This document shows, one piece after another, positions 17,725 to 25,467 of a DNA stretch of 64,000 bases. How positions within the stretch are numbered: position 1 is the stretch's first letter; each line of letters starts with the position of its first letter. The stretch spans positions 2,046,001-2,110,000 of the forward strand of contig NZ_JARRAH010000001.1 of NCBI RefSeq assembly GCF_030553305.1. Direction: 5' to 3'. Both the position numbers and the translations under genes were made by a program. The notes beneath the pieces are model-generated. The model worked only from the letters and a program-made list of their open reading frames with translations. It was not told where the DNA came from and did not search any database. The DNA comes from Halomarina ordinaria. Lineage in GTDB: Archaea; Halobacteriota; Halobacteria; Halobacteriales; Haloarculaceae.

Positions 17725-20415
17725 TCAGTCGCTCTCCTCCGCGAGGCTGACGACGTCGTCGTAGTCGACGTCGCCGTTCTCGTTGAAGTCGAACGCGTCG
17801 TCGCTCTCGGTGACGCCCTCCGCGTCGACGTTCTCGAACAGCGCCTGCACGTCGTCGTCGTCGACGTCACCGTCGCCGTCGACGTCCTCGTAGTGGCCGT
17901 CGCCGTCGGGGTCGGTCGGCGCGTGGTCGCCGACGACCGCGGGCGGGCCGGTGGCGACGACGCCCGTCCGCGCCTCGGCGTCGATGGCGTCGCCGTCCTC
18001 GTCGTCCATCGCGTGTATCTCGACCTCGAGTTCGGTCGTCCCGGCGCCCCGGGCGTGCACGTCGAGCGACGCGAGCGTGACCCGGCGGCCGCCCGGCTGG
18101 ACGTGCTCGCCGACGTCGGCGACGCGGAACGTCGCCGAGGAACCGCTCTTCGCCACCTCGGCCTCCGCGAGACCGAGTTCCTCGGGGAAGGAGACGTCGC
18201 CGATGGCCGCCACGTTGGGGTCGGCGACGCTGACGGTGAGGCGCGCGCCGGAGAACCCGGCCGGCAGCGACGACGCCCGCACGTCGGCGGTGGCGGACCC
18301 GCCGCGCGCGACGGTCACCGACTCGACGTCGACCAGCACGTTCGGCTGGTAGACGTACAGCCCGTCGTTGGGGTACGAGCGGGCGGGACCGCCGAAGCCG
18401 TCCTCGCAGCAGAGGACGCGGCCGTCGTCCATCACGTAGACGTTGTCGATGTTCCGGAGCGCGTCGTCGGCGTCCTCGGGCGGGTCGGTGAAGTCGGGGC
18501 CGACGATGACCGGTTCGAGCGTCGAGACGTTGTAGTCGGCTTCCAGTTCGCCCCGGTAGACGACGCCGCCGTCGACGCGGTCCATCTGGATGTCGCCCGT
18601 GTCGTCGGCCAGGTCGTCGTTGAACTCGGAGATACCGAAGTAGACGAAGTCGCCGGGCTGGGCCCCGTCGACGCTGTCGACGCCCTCGGCCTTGTTGAAC
18701 TCGATGGAGGCACCCATCTCCTTGGCGGCCGCGCGGGTCTCGAGGAACGGCACCTTCCGGAGGTCCTCGTCGACGCCGCGTGGACCGTGCTCCTCGACCT
18801 GTGCGGCCCACTCGACGATTTCGTCGTTCGAGATGTAGCTCCGGTTGCCACCCTCGACGACCGCCCGGTCGGCCTCCTCCAGGGCGGTTTCGAGGTCCTC
18901 GCGCCAGTCGGTCTCGGCGTGCGCTTCGAGGTAGTGGACCTGGGTGACGTCGTCGTAGGTCGAAATCCACTGCTCTATCTCGGCGTTGCTCGCGTGGCCC
19001 ATCTCGAGCCACTCGACTTCGAGGTTCACGTCGGCCGGGGAGTGCCGCTCCCCGGAGTCGGCCACCGAGGCCGCGTCGTTGGTTATCTTCGGCGCGTAGA
19101 GGGACCCCTCGACGTCCATCGGGTCGTCGTAGCTCGGAATCGGCTCGTCGGCGATGAACTTGTAGATGCCCTTGCTGTCGCCGTCCGAGCAGCCGTAGGC
19201 GGTCCGCTCGTCGGTCAGGATGTCCGGCGACTCCCAGGAGGCGCGGCCCATCACGTAGTACTTGACGGGCTGCGGTTCGTCGGCAGCCGGGTCGCGGAAG
19301 TCGACGTGGTAGCCGTAGCGATACGGGTTCGGGTAGACGTCGCCGATGGGCGTCTGGGTGTTCTCGTCGTCCTCGCCCTGGTCGACGGGTTCGGCACCGA
19401 GGTAGTACGCGAGGAACTCGACGCCCGTCAGCGCCCAGTAGCCCTGGACGGACCAGGCGTCGTCGCCGTAGTACCCGTCGACGGCCTCCTGAATCTCCGA
19501 GGGGTTCGGGCGGTTCCAGAACTGACTGGCGGCGACGAGGCCCTCGCCGCTCCCGGCCTCCACGATGTCGCCGACCGTGTGGGTGAGCGAGACGCGCGGG
19601 TGGGCGTAGTTCTCCTCGGAGGAGATCATCGTCCCCCACGGCGAGAGGTCGCCGTAGCAGTTGATTCGCGTGCCGCCGAGGGCGCGGAACGCGTCGGTGT
19701 TCGCGAGGTTGATCGCGTCGTCGAGGTCGGCCTCCCACTCGCCGTCGTCGTCCTGGCTGAGCGGGATTCGGGAGACGTTCCCGGGGCTGTTCTCCCAGTT
19801 CGTGAAGAGGTAGCCCTCGGTGCCCTCGTCGTTCGTCGCGACGAACTGGTTGCAGTCGGGGTTGCTCGCGGCCAGCCCGTACTGCGTGCCCCGGAAGAAC
19901 GGCTGTTCGTCCCGCTGGGGGTCGAGGGCGTCCTCCCGGATGATGTCGGTGCCGTCGGGCGTCTGGGTCACGCCGAGGCGCTCCTCGCCGCCGTTGATGG
20001 GCTCTCGGCCCTGCGCGAGCAGGACGTACTCGCCGTTGCCCGCCCGGACGACGCCCTGTTCGTCTCTCGTCTGCGGGGTCGAGAGTTCGGCGAAGTCGTC
20101 GTTGTCGCCGTCGAGTTCGAACTGGAAGCCGCTGAAGTAGCCGATGCCGGCCCGGTCGAACGGCTCCGGGTTCTCCTCGCTCGGGTGCTGCAGGCTGTAC
20201 AGCAGGCCGCCGTCCTCGAAGACGAACGGTCCCGTCACCTCGGCGCCGTACGCCGTCGTCGAGAACCGCTTGAGGTGTCCCTTCACGCTCGGCGCCCCCG
20301 GCGTGTCCGACTCCTCGACCTCCGTCGAGTGTTCACCGCTCGCAACGCCCACCACGCTGGCCCCGAGCGCGGCGGCTACCGAGGAAGCCATCAACTTCCG
20401 CCTGGTAAGTTCCAT
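17725..20415 (-). CDS. phoX: PhoX-type secreted phosphatase (DUF839) with cohesin-like and dockerin modules
   Basis: 896 residues. A twin-arginine signal (TRRKLMASS, residues 4-12) is followed by a PhoX/DUF839 catalytic region (about 45-690); NCYGDLSPWGTMISSEENY (252-270) matches the family's NC..G..PWGT...EE core that builds the Fe/Ca site. Residues about 693-820 form a beta-sandwich resembling a cohesin, and residues 835-896 contain two calcium-binding dockerin repeats (DVDGDGDVDDDDVQALF and DFNENGDVDYDDVVSLA). Role: hydrolysis of organic phosphate esters outside the cell, feeding the Pst system next door. The catalytic assignment is firm; the function of the modules is inferred. Confidence 0.88.
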   Translation of the reverse strand: MELTRRKLMASSVAAALGASVVGVASGEHSTEVEESDTPGAPSVKGHLKRFSTTAYGAEVTGPFVFEDGGLLYSLQHPSEENPEPFDRAGIGYFSGFQFELDGDNDDFAELSTPQTRDEQGVVRAGNGEYVLLAQGREPINGGEERLGVTQTPDGTDIIREDALDPQRDEQPFFRGTQYGLAASNPDCNQFVATNDEGTEGYLFTNWENSPGNVSRIPLSQDDDGEWEADLDDAINLANTDAFRALGGTRINCYGDLSPWGTMISSEENYAHPRVSLTHTVGDIVEAGSGEGLVAASQFWNRPNPSEIQEAVDGYYGDDAWSVQGYWALTGVEFLAYYLGAEPVDQGEDDENTQTPIGDVYPNPYRYGYHVDFRDPAADEPQPVKYYVMGRASWESPDILTDERTAYGCSDGDSKGIYKFIADEPIPSYDDPMDVEGSLYAPKITNDAASVADSGERHSPADVNLEVEWLEMGHASNAEIEQWISTYDDVTQVHYLEAHAETDWREDLETALEEADRAVVEGGNRSYISNDEIVEWAAQVEEHGPRGVDEDLRKVPFLETRAAAKEMGASIEFNKAEGVDSVDGAQPGDFVYFGISEFNDDLADDTGDIQMDRVDGGVVYRGELEADYNVSTLEPVIVGPDFTDPPEDADDALRNIDNVYVMDDGRVLCCEDGFGGPARSYPNDGLYVYQPNVLVDVESVTVARGGSATADVRASSLPAGFSGARLTVSVADPNVAAIGDVSFPEELGLAEAEVAKSGSSATFRVADVGEHVQPGGRRVTLASLDVHARGAGTTELEVEIHAMDDEDGDAIDAEARTGVVATGPPAVVGDHAPTDPDGDGHYEDVDGDGDVDDDDVQALFENVDAEGVTESDDAFDFNENGDVDYDDVVSLAEESD

Positions 20416-20442
20416 GATGCGTGTTAGGCACTTCCGTTGCGG

Positions 20443-20470
20443 TTAAAAGGTTTTTCTAATATTCATACTG
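20443..20470 (-). promoter_or_regulatory. phoX promoter with candidate Pho-type motif
   Basis: Read toward phoX, TTTTAA (20444-20449) lies 29-34 bases before the ATG at 20415, indicating a leaderless or nearly leaderless mRNA. Just upstream is CAGTATGAAT (plus-strand ATTCATACTG, 20461-20470), which parallels the ATTCGTA...ACTG element before pstS. Confidence 0.45.
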
Positions 20471-20793
20471 ACTTGAAAATAGAACTCGGTGACAGTCAAA
20501 AAATACGTACGACACCGGAGCTAGCAGAGCGTTATTGAGTGAACCCTACCGCTCCCGGTCAACACTCTGACGGTTCTTTCATTCTTCGTCCGGACACTAT
20601 CTTTAAAAAATAAACTTTTGCGCCTCGGTCGTCGGCTCCGACGGCCCCGGAGGAGGAACGCGCTGGCGGCCGGTAGAGCGGGTTCCGACGAACGACGGGT
20701 GTGGTGACGCCGCGTCGCGCCGCGGGAACCGACCTCCGACCCCGACCGTCAGGGCGTTCGGACGGCCGTTCGTACTCGATTCCTGTCAGTTAT

Positions 20794-20819
20794 CCCCGTA
20801 CCCTTCACTCGGTACGGGG
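20794..20819. terminator. Perfect 9-bp hairpin downstream of the phosphoesterase
   Basis: CCCCGTACC (20794-20802), an 8-base loop and GGTACGGGG (20811-20819) form a perfect stem about 35 bases past the stop codon of the purO-phosphoesterase pair on the minus strand. Probably an RNA 3'-end or stability structure; it lacks a T-run, so intrinsic termination is not assured. Confidence 0.4.
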
Positions 20820-20853
20820 GTCGACTGCGGGGCCGACGGACGTCGCTCCGCGC

Positions 20854-21360
20854 TCACCGACCGCGCTCCAGTCGGCCGGCGACCGACTCGGGGAGACCCG
20901 CCCGGCGGACGTCCCTCCTCACTCGGTCGACGTCGTAGGTCACCCGCCGGAGGTCCACCCGCTCGCGGTCGAGGTCGAGGACGGCGTAGGCGGCCCGGGG
21001 GTCGCCGTCACGGGGCTGGCCGACGCTCCCCGGGTTGACCACGACGCCCTCGGGGAAGCGACGTACCCCCTGGACGTGGGTGTGGCCGGTCACCAGCACG
21101 CGCTCCTCGCCCAGCAGGGCCGCGGAGAAGAGGTCGGGGTAGACGTACCGGTCGGGGTCGTCGGGGTGGCCGTGGACGACGCGGACCCGGCCGTCGAACG
21201 CCCGCAGGGTCGCCGGGAGCGCGCCCAGCCACTCGACGTGCGAGCGGTTGAGGACGGCCCGCGCGTGGTCGAGACCGGCGCCCGCCGCCGCGCTCTCGAA
21301 CGTCGCGCCGGCGGCGAGTACCCGGTCGTGGTGGACGTCCGCGAGGAGGCCGACGCGCAC
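20854..21360 (-). CDS. Calcineurin-like phosphoesterase with internal deletion of metal motifs
   Basis: 168 residues, GTG start three bases after purO. The C-terminal two thirds are typical of haloarchaeal YfcE/MJ0936-type phosphoesterases: VRVVHGHPDDPDRYVYPDLF, VLVTGHTHVQ and VVNPGSVGQPRDGDPRAAYAVLD. The N-terminus begins normally (MRVGLLADVH) but jumps directly to HDRVLAAG, which aligns with the second half of the family's GNHDR motif. Roughly 55-65 residues holding the GD motif and the G-N of GNHD are missing in frame, so two metal ligands are lost. The reading frame is otherwise intact and codon use is normal. Likely inactive, or altered in metal use; possibly a recent deletion. Confidence 0.7.
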   Translation of the reverse strand: MRVGLLADVHHDRVLAAGATFESAAAGAGLDHARAVLNRSHVEWLGALPATLRAFDGRVRVVHGHPDDPDRYVYPDLFSAALLGEERVLVTGHTHVQGVRRFPEGVVVNPGSVGQPRDGDPRAAYAVLDLDRERVDLRRVTYDVDRVRRDVRRAGLPESVAGRLERGR

Positions 21361-21362
21361 CG

Positions 21363-21932
21363 TCAGTCGTTGACCACGGCCGTCTCGACACCCTCCCCGA
21401 CGGTCACGCCCACGGCGCAGACCGCGTGTTCGAACTCGTGGTCGTAGACGGCCCGCGCCGCACCGGCGGCGTCGGTCGCGTCGAGGTCGAACGCCGTCGG
21501 GCCGTCCTCCTCGTAGGTCGCCACGAGCGTCGGTTCGGTGACGCGCTCGACGACGAGCGCGTCGCGGCGGACCGTCGCCACGTACGCCTCGTCCTCGGCG
21601 ACGATACCCGCGATGCGCGGCGTGTCGTAGTCGTCCTTCTCGAAGTCGAGCGCGAGCAACGAGAGCGCCAGCGCGTCGCGCGCCGGATAGCCCATGGCGC
21701 GCTTCTCCGCGACGGGGTCGACGTGCGAGCCGTTGCCGACGACGGCCTCCTCCCCGACCGTCCGCAGGCAGTTGTAGGCGATGTAGGGGTTGTCCGTCTC
21801 CGGTGCGTCCGGCGTCGGCGCGACGGTCAGCGCCCCCTCGCGCTCGACGACCCGACGGTTGGGGAACGACCGCGAGGAGACACGGTAGGCGCCGATACCC
21901 GGTCCGACGACGACGAATCGACCGACGTACAT
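21363..21932 (-). CDS. purO: IMP cyclohydrolase, archaeal PurO type
   Basis: 189 residues. [26 protein letters not shown] at the start, [23 protein letters not shown] and [29 protein letters not shown] match archaeal PurO, which closes the ring of FAICAR to IMP in the last step of purine synthesis. Length is normal for the family. The start at 21932 removes a long untranslated upstream frame. Translationally close to the truncated phosphoesterase (three bases apart). Confidence 0.92.
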   Translation of the reverse strand: MYVGRFVVVGPGIGAYRVSSRSFPNRRVVEREGALTVAPTPDAPETDNPYIAYNCLRTVGEEAVVGNGSHVDPVAEKRAMGYPARDALALSLLALDFEKDDYDTPRIAGIVAEDEAYVATVRRDALVVERVTEPTLVATYEEDGPTAFDLDATDAAGAARAVYDHEFEHAVCAVGVTVGEGVETAVVND

Positions 21933-22022
21933 ACGCGGGAGGCGGGCCGGAAGCCCCCTACCTCTTTCTACTCCGGTGTCCCCGACGCGCCCCTGTTCGA
22001 GCGACTGCGTGGAATCACGAGG

Positions 22023-22030
22023 TTTTAGTA
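22023..22030 (+). promoter_or_regulatory. TATA box of tRNA-Gln
   Basis: TTTTAGTA sits 32-39 bases before the mature 5' end of the tRNA, consistent with a transcript carrying a short leader removed by RNase P. Confidence 0.5.
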
Positions 22031-22061
22031 CCCCCACGATGTACGCACGCAGTGCAGCCAC

Positions 22062-22134
22062 AGTTCCATGGGGTAGCGGCCAATCCTGTCGGCTTCTGGG
22101 GCCGACGACCCAGGTTCGAATCCTGGTGGAACTA
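22062..22134 (+). tRNA. tRNA-Gln (CUG anticodon)
   Basis: A 73-base cloverleaf. The acceptor stem AGTTCCA (22062-22068) pairs with TGGAACT (22127-22133), with discriminator A at 22134. The anticodon stem TCGGC/GCCGA encloses the loop TTCTGGG with anticodon CTG, and the T arm has GGTTCGAATCC. It closely resembles the haloarchaeal tRNA-Gln(CUG). CCA is not encoded and no intron is present. Confidence 0.95.
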
Positions 22135-22150
22135 CTCTTCGCGGTTCGTC

Positions 22151-22201
22151 TCCACCCGAGTACAGCCGTAGCCCGGCGGTTTCCACCCGAAACGAAGGGG
22201 T
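22151..22201 (+). repeat. ORB-like dyad and degenerate direct repeat
   Basis: At 22179-22201 the dyad GTTTCCACCCGAAAC is followed by GAAGGGG, the layout of archaeal origin recognition boxes (dyad plus G-string). A shorter copy of its core, TCCACCCGA, occurs 31 bases upstream (22151-22159). Only one full box is present and no Orc gene is adjacent, so a functional origin is doubtful; a stray Orc1-binding site is possible. Confidence 0.35.
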
Positions 22202-22340
22202 CGTTCGGTGTCGCCGGTCGACGCCCTCACGTCATATACGATACCTGATACGGTGCCCTCGACACGACCGCATCGCGGTGGGTCCGCCGCGGCCCGACGC
22301 GACCGAACGACTCATCGTCGCGGCCGTCCTGTCTGTACCG

Positions 22341-22826
22341 ATGGAGCGCCGTCGCACCGAGTCGAGGCCGTCCGACGAACGCGCCGGTCGACCCCCGCCG
22401 CCGGACGACGACGTCCACGTCACCCCCGCCGGGCGTCCCCCGCCGATTCCCGACGTCATCGAGTGGCGCTGCCCTCACTGTTCGATGCACCACCCACGTA
22501 ACTCCGTGCCGTGTAGCCGCTGCGGCGCGCCGACGCTCGAACGCGTCGCCGTCGTCCTCGACCCGCCCGAGACGACCGTCGGCCTCCGGGGACGTCTGCT
22601 CTCGACCGGCCGGGCGGCGCTCCCCATCGCGGGCCTCCTCCTGGCGGTCGTCGGCGGCGCCGTCGTCCTCTACGGCGGCCTCATCGGGACGCGGACGGCC
22701 GCCGCCGTCGCCTCCGGCCGCCTCCCGCCGAACGCTCGCCTGCTCGTCCTCGCCGGCGTCGTCGTCCTCGCGGTGGGGGCGGCGCTCATGTTTGCCGGGA
22801 CGCGCGGGCGCGTCGACCGCTTCTGA
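22341..22826 (+). CDS. Zinc-ribbon membrane protein, function unknown
   Basis: 161 residues. A proline/arginine-rich N-terminus is followed by a zinc ribbon (CPHCSMHH and CSRCGAP, about residues 48-65) and two membrane segments (ALPIAGLLLAVVGGAVVLYGGLIG and LLVLAGVVVLAVGAALMFAG), leaving the ribbon on the cytoplasmic side by the positive-inside rule. Start MERRRTES was chosen after a divergent-looking spacer. No family recognised. Confidence 0.6.
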   Translation: MERRRTESRPSDERAGRPPPPDDDVHVTPAGRPPPIPDVIEWRCPHCSMHHPRNSVPCSRCGAPTLERVAVVLDPPETTVGLRGRLLSTGRAALPIAGLLLAVVGGAVVLYGGLIGTRTAAAVASGRLPPNARLLVLAGVVVLAVGAALMFAGTRGRVDRF

Positions 22827-22882
22827 CCGCGGCTTCGGTCCGAACCCCGAGGTTGAAATCCCTCCGCGGCGTGGGGGTAGCT

Positions 22883-24385
22883 ATGTCAGGGGCTGACCTC
22901 GCCGACCGCGTGACAGCGATGCTCTCGGCCGACCCGGAGGCGTTCGAAGCGCGCGTCGACGACGAGGTCGACGCGCTCAAGGCGGCCGTCAAGGAGGGGA
23001 CGTTCGACAACCCGCAGGGTATCCTCGGGCTGGAGTACGAGTTCTACGGCGTCGACACGGAGACGGACGCGCTGAAGCGCGTCCCCCGCCCGCTGCTCGA
23101 GTACATCGGCTTCGAGAAGGAACTCGGCCTGCACAACGCGGAGATGCAGACCACTCCCCAGCCGTTCTCGACGTACGGCCTGCGCTCGCAGGCCGCGGAG
23201 GTGCAGGCGCGCCTCGACGCCGCCCTCCGCGAGACGCGCGCACACGGCATCCACCTCGTCAGCGACGGCATCTGGACGGTGCCGCCGGTCGGCGAGACGG
23301 CCACCTCCTACCTCGCCGACAGCGTCGAGGACGACGGCGTCCGCATCGCCACCAACATGAGCGACGCCGTCCGCTACCACGCGATGGCGAACGTCGAGGA
23401 GCGCATCGAGATGAGCCTCGACGTGCCCCACGTCGCCCTCGACGCCAAGACGGTGATGCCCGAGAGCCTCATCACGTCCATCCAGCCCCACTACCAGGTG
23501 TCCCACGCCGCCGACCTCCCGGAGTACCTCCGGTACGCGGTCCGCATCGCCGGCCCGCTGCTCGCCCTCGGCGTCAACTCGCCGTTCTTCCCGCCGGACC
23601 TCTACGACGAGTCCCCCGAGGTCGTCCTGGAGGAGTGCTGGATGGAGAACCGCATCCCCGTCTTCGAGTCCATCTTCAACGCCGAGGGCCGCGAGAAGGT
23701 GTGTCTCCCACCGGACGTCGACAGCGTCGAGGACGCCATCGACGACATCGCCGCCGACACGACGGTCATCCCCATGCACGTCGAGGACTCGGGGCGCTAC
23801 GACGACCGCTTCGCGCACTTCCGGCACAAACACGGCTCCTACTGGCGGTGGGTGCGACCGGTGTTCGACGGGGCGACCCGGTCCGCGGCCAACGCCCGCA
23901 TCGAGTTCCGCCCCCTTCCCGGCCAGCCGACCGTCCACGACACCATCTCGCTGCTCGCGGTGTACGCCGGCCTGCTCGAGAGCCTCCCGAAGCGCGAACA
24001 CCCGGTCGCCGCGCTCCCCTGGGAGACGGCCGAGGAGAACTTCTACGCCGCCGCACGCGACGGCATCGACGCCGAACTCACCTGGTACACCGGCGCGGGC
24101 GACGAGACGTCCGACCCGGCCGTCGTCTACGACGACCTGCTCGCCCACGCCCGCGACGGCCTCTCGCTGCGCGGCCTCTCCGACGCCGAGGTGGACCGCT
24201 ACGTCGGCCCGCTGGCCGACCGCGTCGACGAGAAGATGACGCCCGCCCGCTGGAAGCACGACCACGTCAGCGCGGCCGTCGACGCGGGCGTCCCCTTCGC
24301 CGAGGCCATCTGGGGGATGCAGGCCGCCTACATCCGCAAGCAGCGCGACACCCTCATCGAGGGGTCGTTCGGCGACTGGCTCTAG
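22883..24385 (+). CDS. GCS2-type glutamate-cysteine-ligase-like protein
   Basis: 500 residues. GLEYEFYGVD (about residues 48-57) is the entry motif of the carboxylate-amine ligases of the glutamate-cysteine ligase 2 superfamily; YVRIAGPLLALGVNSPFFP-like (LRYAVRIAGPLLALGVNSPFF) and NARIEFRPLPGQPTVHDTISLLAVY match its later blocks. The family joins glutamate to an amine acceptor with ATP. Haloarchaea use gamma-glutamylcysteine as a thiol buffer, but the better-known enzyme is about 360 residues, so this longer member may have another amine substrate. Ends directly against the SDR gene on the other strand (TAG then CTA). Confidence 0.65.
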   Translation: MSGADLADRVTAMLSADPEAFEARVDDEVDALKAAVKEGTFDNPQGILGLEYEFYGVDTETDALKRVPRPLLEYIGFEKELGLHNAEMQTTPQPFSTYGLRSQAAEVQARLDAALRETRAHGIHLVSDGIWTVPPVGETATSYLADSVEDDGVRIATNMSDAVRYHAMANVEERIEMSLDVPHVALDAKTVMPESLITSIQPHYQVSHAADLPEYLRYAVRIAGPLLALGVNSPFFPPDLYDESPEVVLEECWMENRIPVFESIFNAEGREKVCLPPDVDSVEDAIDDIAADTTVIPMHVEDSGRYDDRFAHFRHKHGSYWRWVRPVFDGATRSAANARIEFRPLPGQPTVHDTISLLAVYAGLLESLPKREHPVAALPWETAEENFYAAARDGIDAELTWYTGAGDETSDPAVVYDDLLAHARDGLSLRGLSDAEVDRYVGPLADRVDEKMTPARWKHDHVSAAVDAGVPFAEAIWGMQAAYIRKQRDTLIEGSFGDWL

Positions 24386-25264
24386 CTACTCGTAGGTGAG
24401 CGTCATCCCCCCGTCGTGGAGGACGTCCCCGCCGTCGAGGAAGCGCGCGTGCTCCGAGAACCCCATCACGAACAGGTTCGCCACCTCGTAGGGTTCCATC
24501 ATCTCCTTGACGCGCGCCTGCCCGAGCAGGACGTCCTCGACCGCTTCCGCCACCGTGATGCCGCGGCTGTCGGCCGTGTCCGGCAACTGCTTCGCGACGA
24601 GTTCGGTCTTCACGTAGCCCGTCGAGACGGAGAACCCCCGCACCGTCCCCTCGCCCTCGGCCGCGATGGACTGGGTGAGTCCCCGGAGGCCGAACTTCAG
24701 CGTGTTGTACGCCACCTTGTCCTGCGTGACGTAGTGGCCGTGGACCGAGCACATGTTCCCGACCGCGCCGACGCCGTCGGCGTTGTCGCGGAAGTGGGGG
24801 AAACAGCGCTTCGAGAGGTACAGCGGCGCCCGGAGCATGATGCGGTGCATCAGGTCGTACCGGTCCATCGGGAACGCCTCCAGCGAGGCGATGTGCTGGA
24901 TGCCGGCGATGTTGGCGAGGTAGCGAAGCGACCCCTCCTCGGCCGCCCGCTCGACCACCGACGCCATCTCCTCGTCGTCGGTCAGGTCGCCTGGCGCGGT
25001 GCGGAGTCGGCCGGGCGAGTCGAGCGACTCGTGTTTCGACGCCACCTCCTCCAGTCCCTCCTCGTCGACGTCCGTCGCCACGACGGTGAGACCGTTGTGC
25101 GCCAGCGCGAGCGCCGTCGCCCGGCCGATGCCGTTGCCGGCCCCCGTCACGAGCGCCACGTTCTCCGCCGTGAACGCCTCGTCGGGGACGGTGAGCAGGT
25201 CGTCGGCCGTTATCTCGCTCGGCCCGTACTCCGCGAGCGCCTCCTCCGCGGTCATGTCTGCCAT
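24386..25264 (-). CDS. SDR oxidoreductase resembling 3-hydroxybutyrate dehydrogenase
   Basis: 292 residues. Rossmann motif LVTGAGNGIGRATAL (about residues 37-51), NIAGIQH and the catalytic Ser-Tyr-Lys in MCSVHGHYVTQDKVAYNTLK. The N-A-G-I-Q-H and S-x-H-G patterns and the final FLDGGDVLHDGGMTLTYE resemble NAD-dependent D-3-hydroxybutyrate dehydrogenases, which would link PHA breakdown to acetoacetate. An N-terminal extension of about 35 residues precedes the fold. Start MADMTAEEALAEYG was preferred. Dehydrogenase class is firm; substrate is inferred. Confidence 0.7.
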   Translation of the reverse strand: MADMTAEEALAEYGPSEITADDLLTVPDEAFTAENVALVTGAGNGIGRATALALAHNGLTVVATDVDEEGLEEVASKHESLDSPGRLRTAPGDLTDDEEMASVVERAAEEGSLRYLANIAGIQHIASLEAFPMDRYDLMHRIMLRAPLYLSKRCFPHFRDNADGVGAVGNMCSVHGHYVTQDKVAYNTLKFGLRGLTQSIAAEGEGTVRGFSVSTGYVKTELVAKQLPDTADSRGITVAEAVEDVLLGQARVKEMMEPYEVANLFVMGFSEHARFLDGGDVLHDGGMTLTYE

Positions 25265-25421
25265 GCACCCGAGTACAGTGGGGGGTTCCATATAGCCCGC
25301 CCCGCTCCACCTCGCTCTACACGCTGCGGTCCGCCCACTGCGACCCGCACGCCCCGCTCTCGCCCCGCCCACGCGACGACGCCAGCGGAGTCGTGCGGGC
25401 CACTCACACGATTTCGGCCGA

Positions 25422-25464
25422 CCTAAAAACCGGTGCCTTTTTGCTGTTTTAGGGTGGCCAAAAT
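25422..25464 (+). promoter_or_regulatory. Promoter and candidate iron-repressor operator
   Basis: A TATA-like CTAAAAAC (25423-25430) is followed by the imperfect palindrome TTTTAGGGTGGCCAAAAT (25447-25464), ending three bases before the ATG at 25468. CCTAAAA (25422-25428) and TTTTAGG (25447-25453) also form an inverted repeat. The TTTTAGG...CCAAAA layout resembles DtxR-family (Idr/SirR) operators of haloarchaea. Repression by iron is inferred. Confidence 0.45.
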
Positions 25465-25467
25465 CCT

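Larger units (their letters stand above)
20416..20853. other. 438-base gene-free region before phoX
   Basis: The left third is unusually AT-rich for this genome and carries the phoX promoter plus a second AT patch (CTTTAAAAAATAAAC, 20600-20614) whose target is unclear. The right part is GC-rich and contains the perfect hairpin at 20794-20819. No protein gene is credible. The AT patch could drive an unrecognised short transcript in either direction. Confidence 0.4.

Noticed and set aside
17695-20427. A 910-codon open frame opposite phoX
   Set aside because: Antisense shadow produced by GC-rich third positions; it has no recognisable motif, while phoX has signal, catalytic and dockerin motifs.
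22062-22201. tRNA-Gln as an integration site with a nearby mobile element
   Set aside because: No integrase, no repeat of the tRNA 3' end and ordinary chromosomal genes on both sides.
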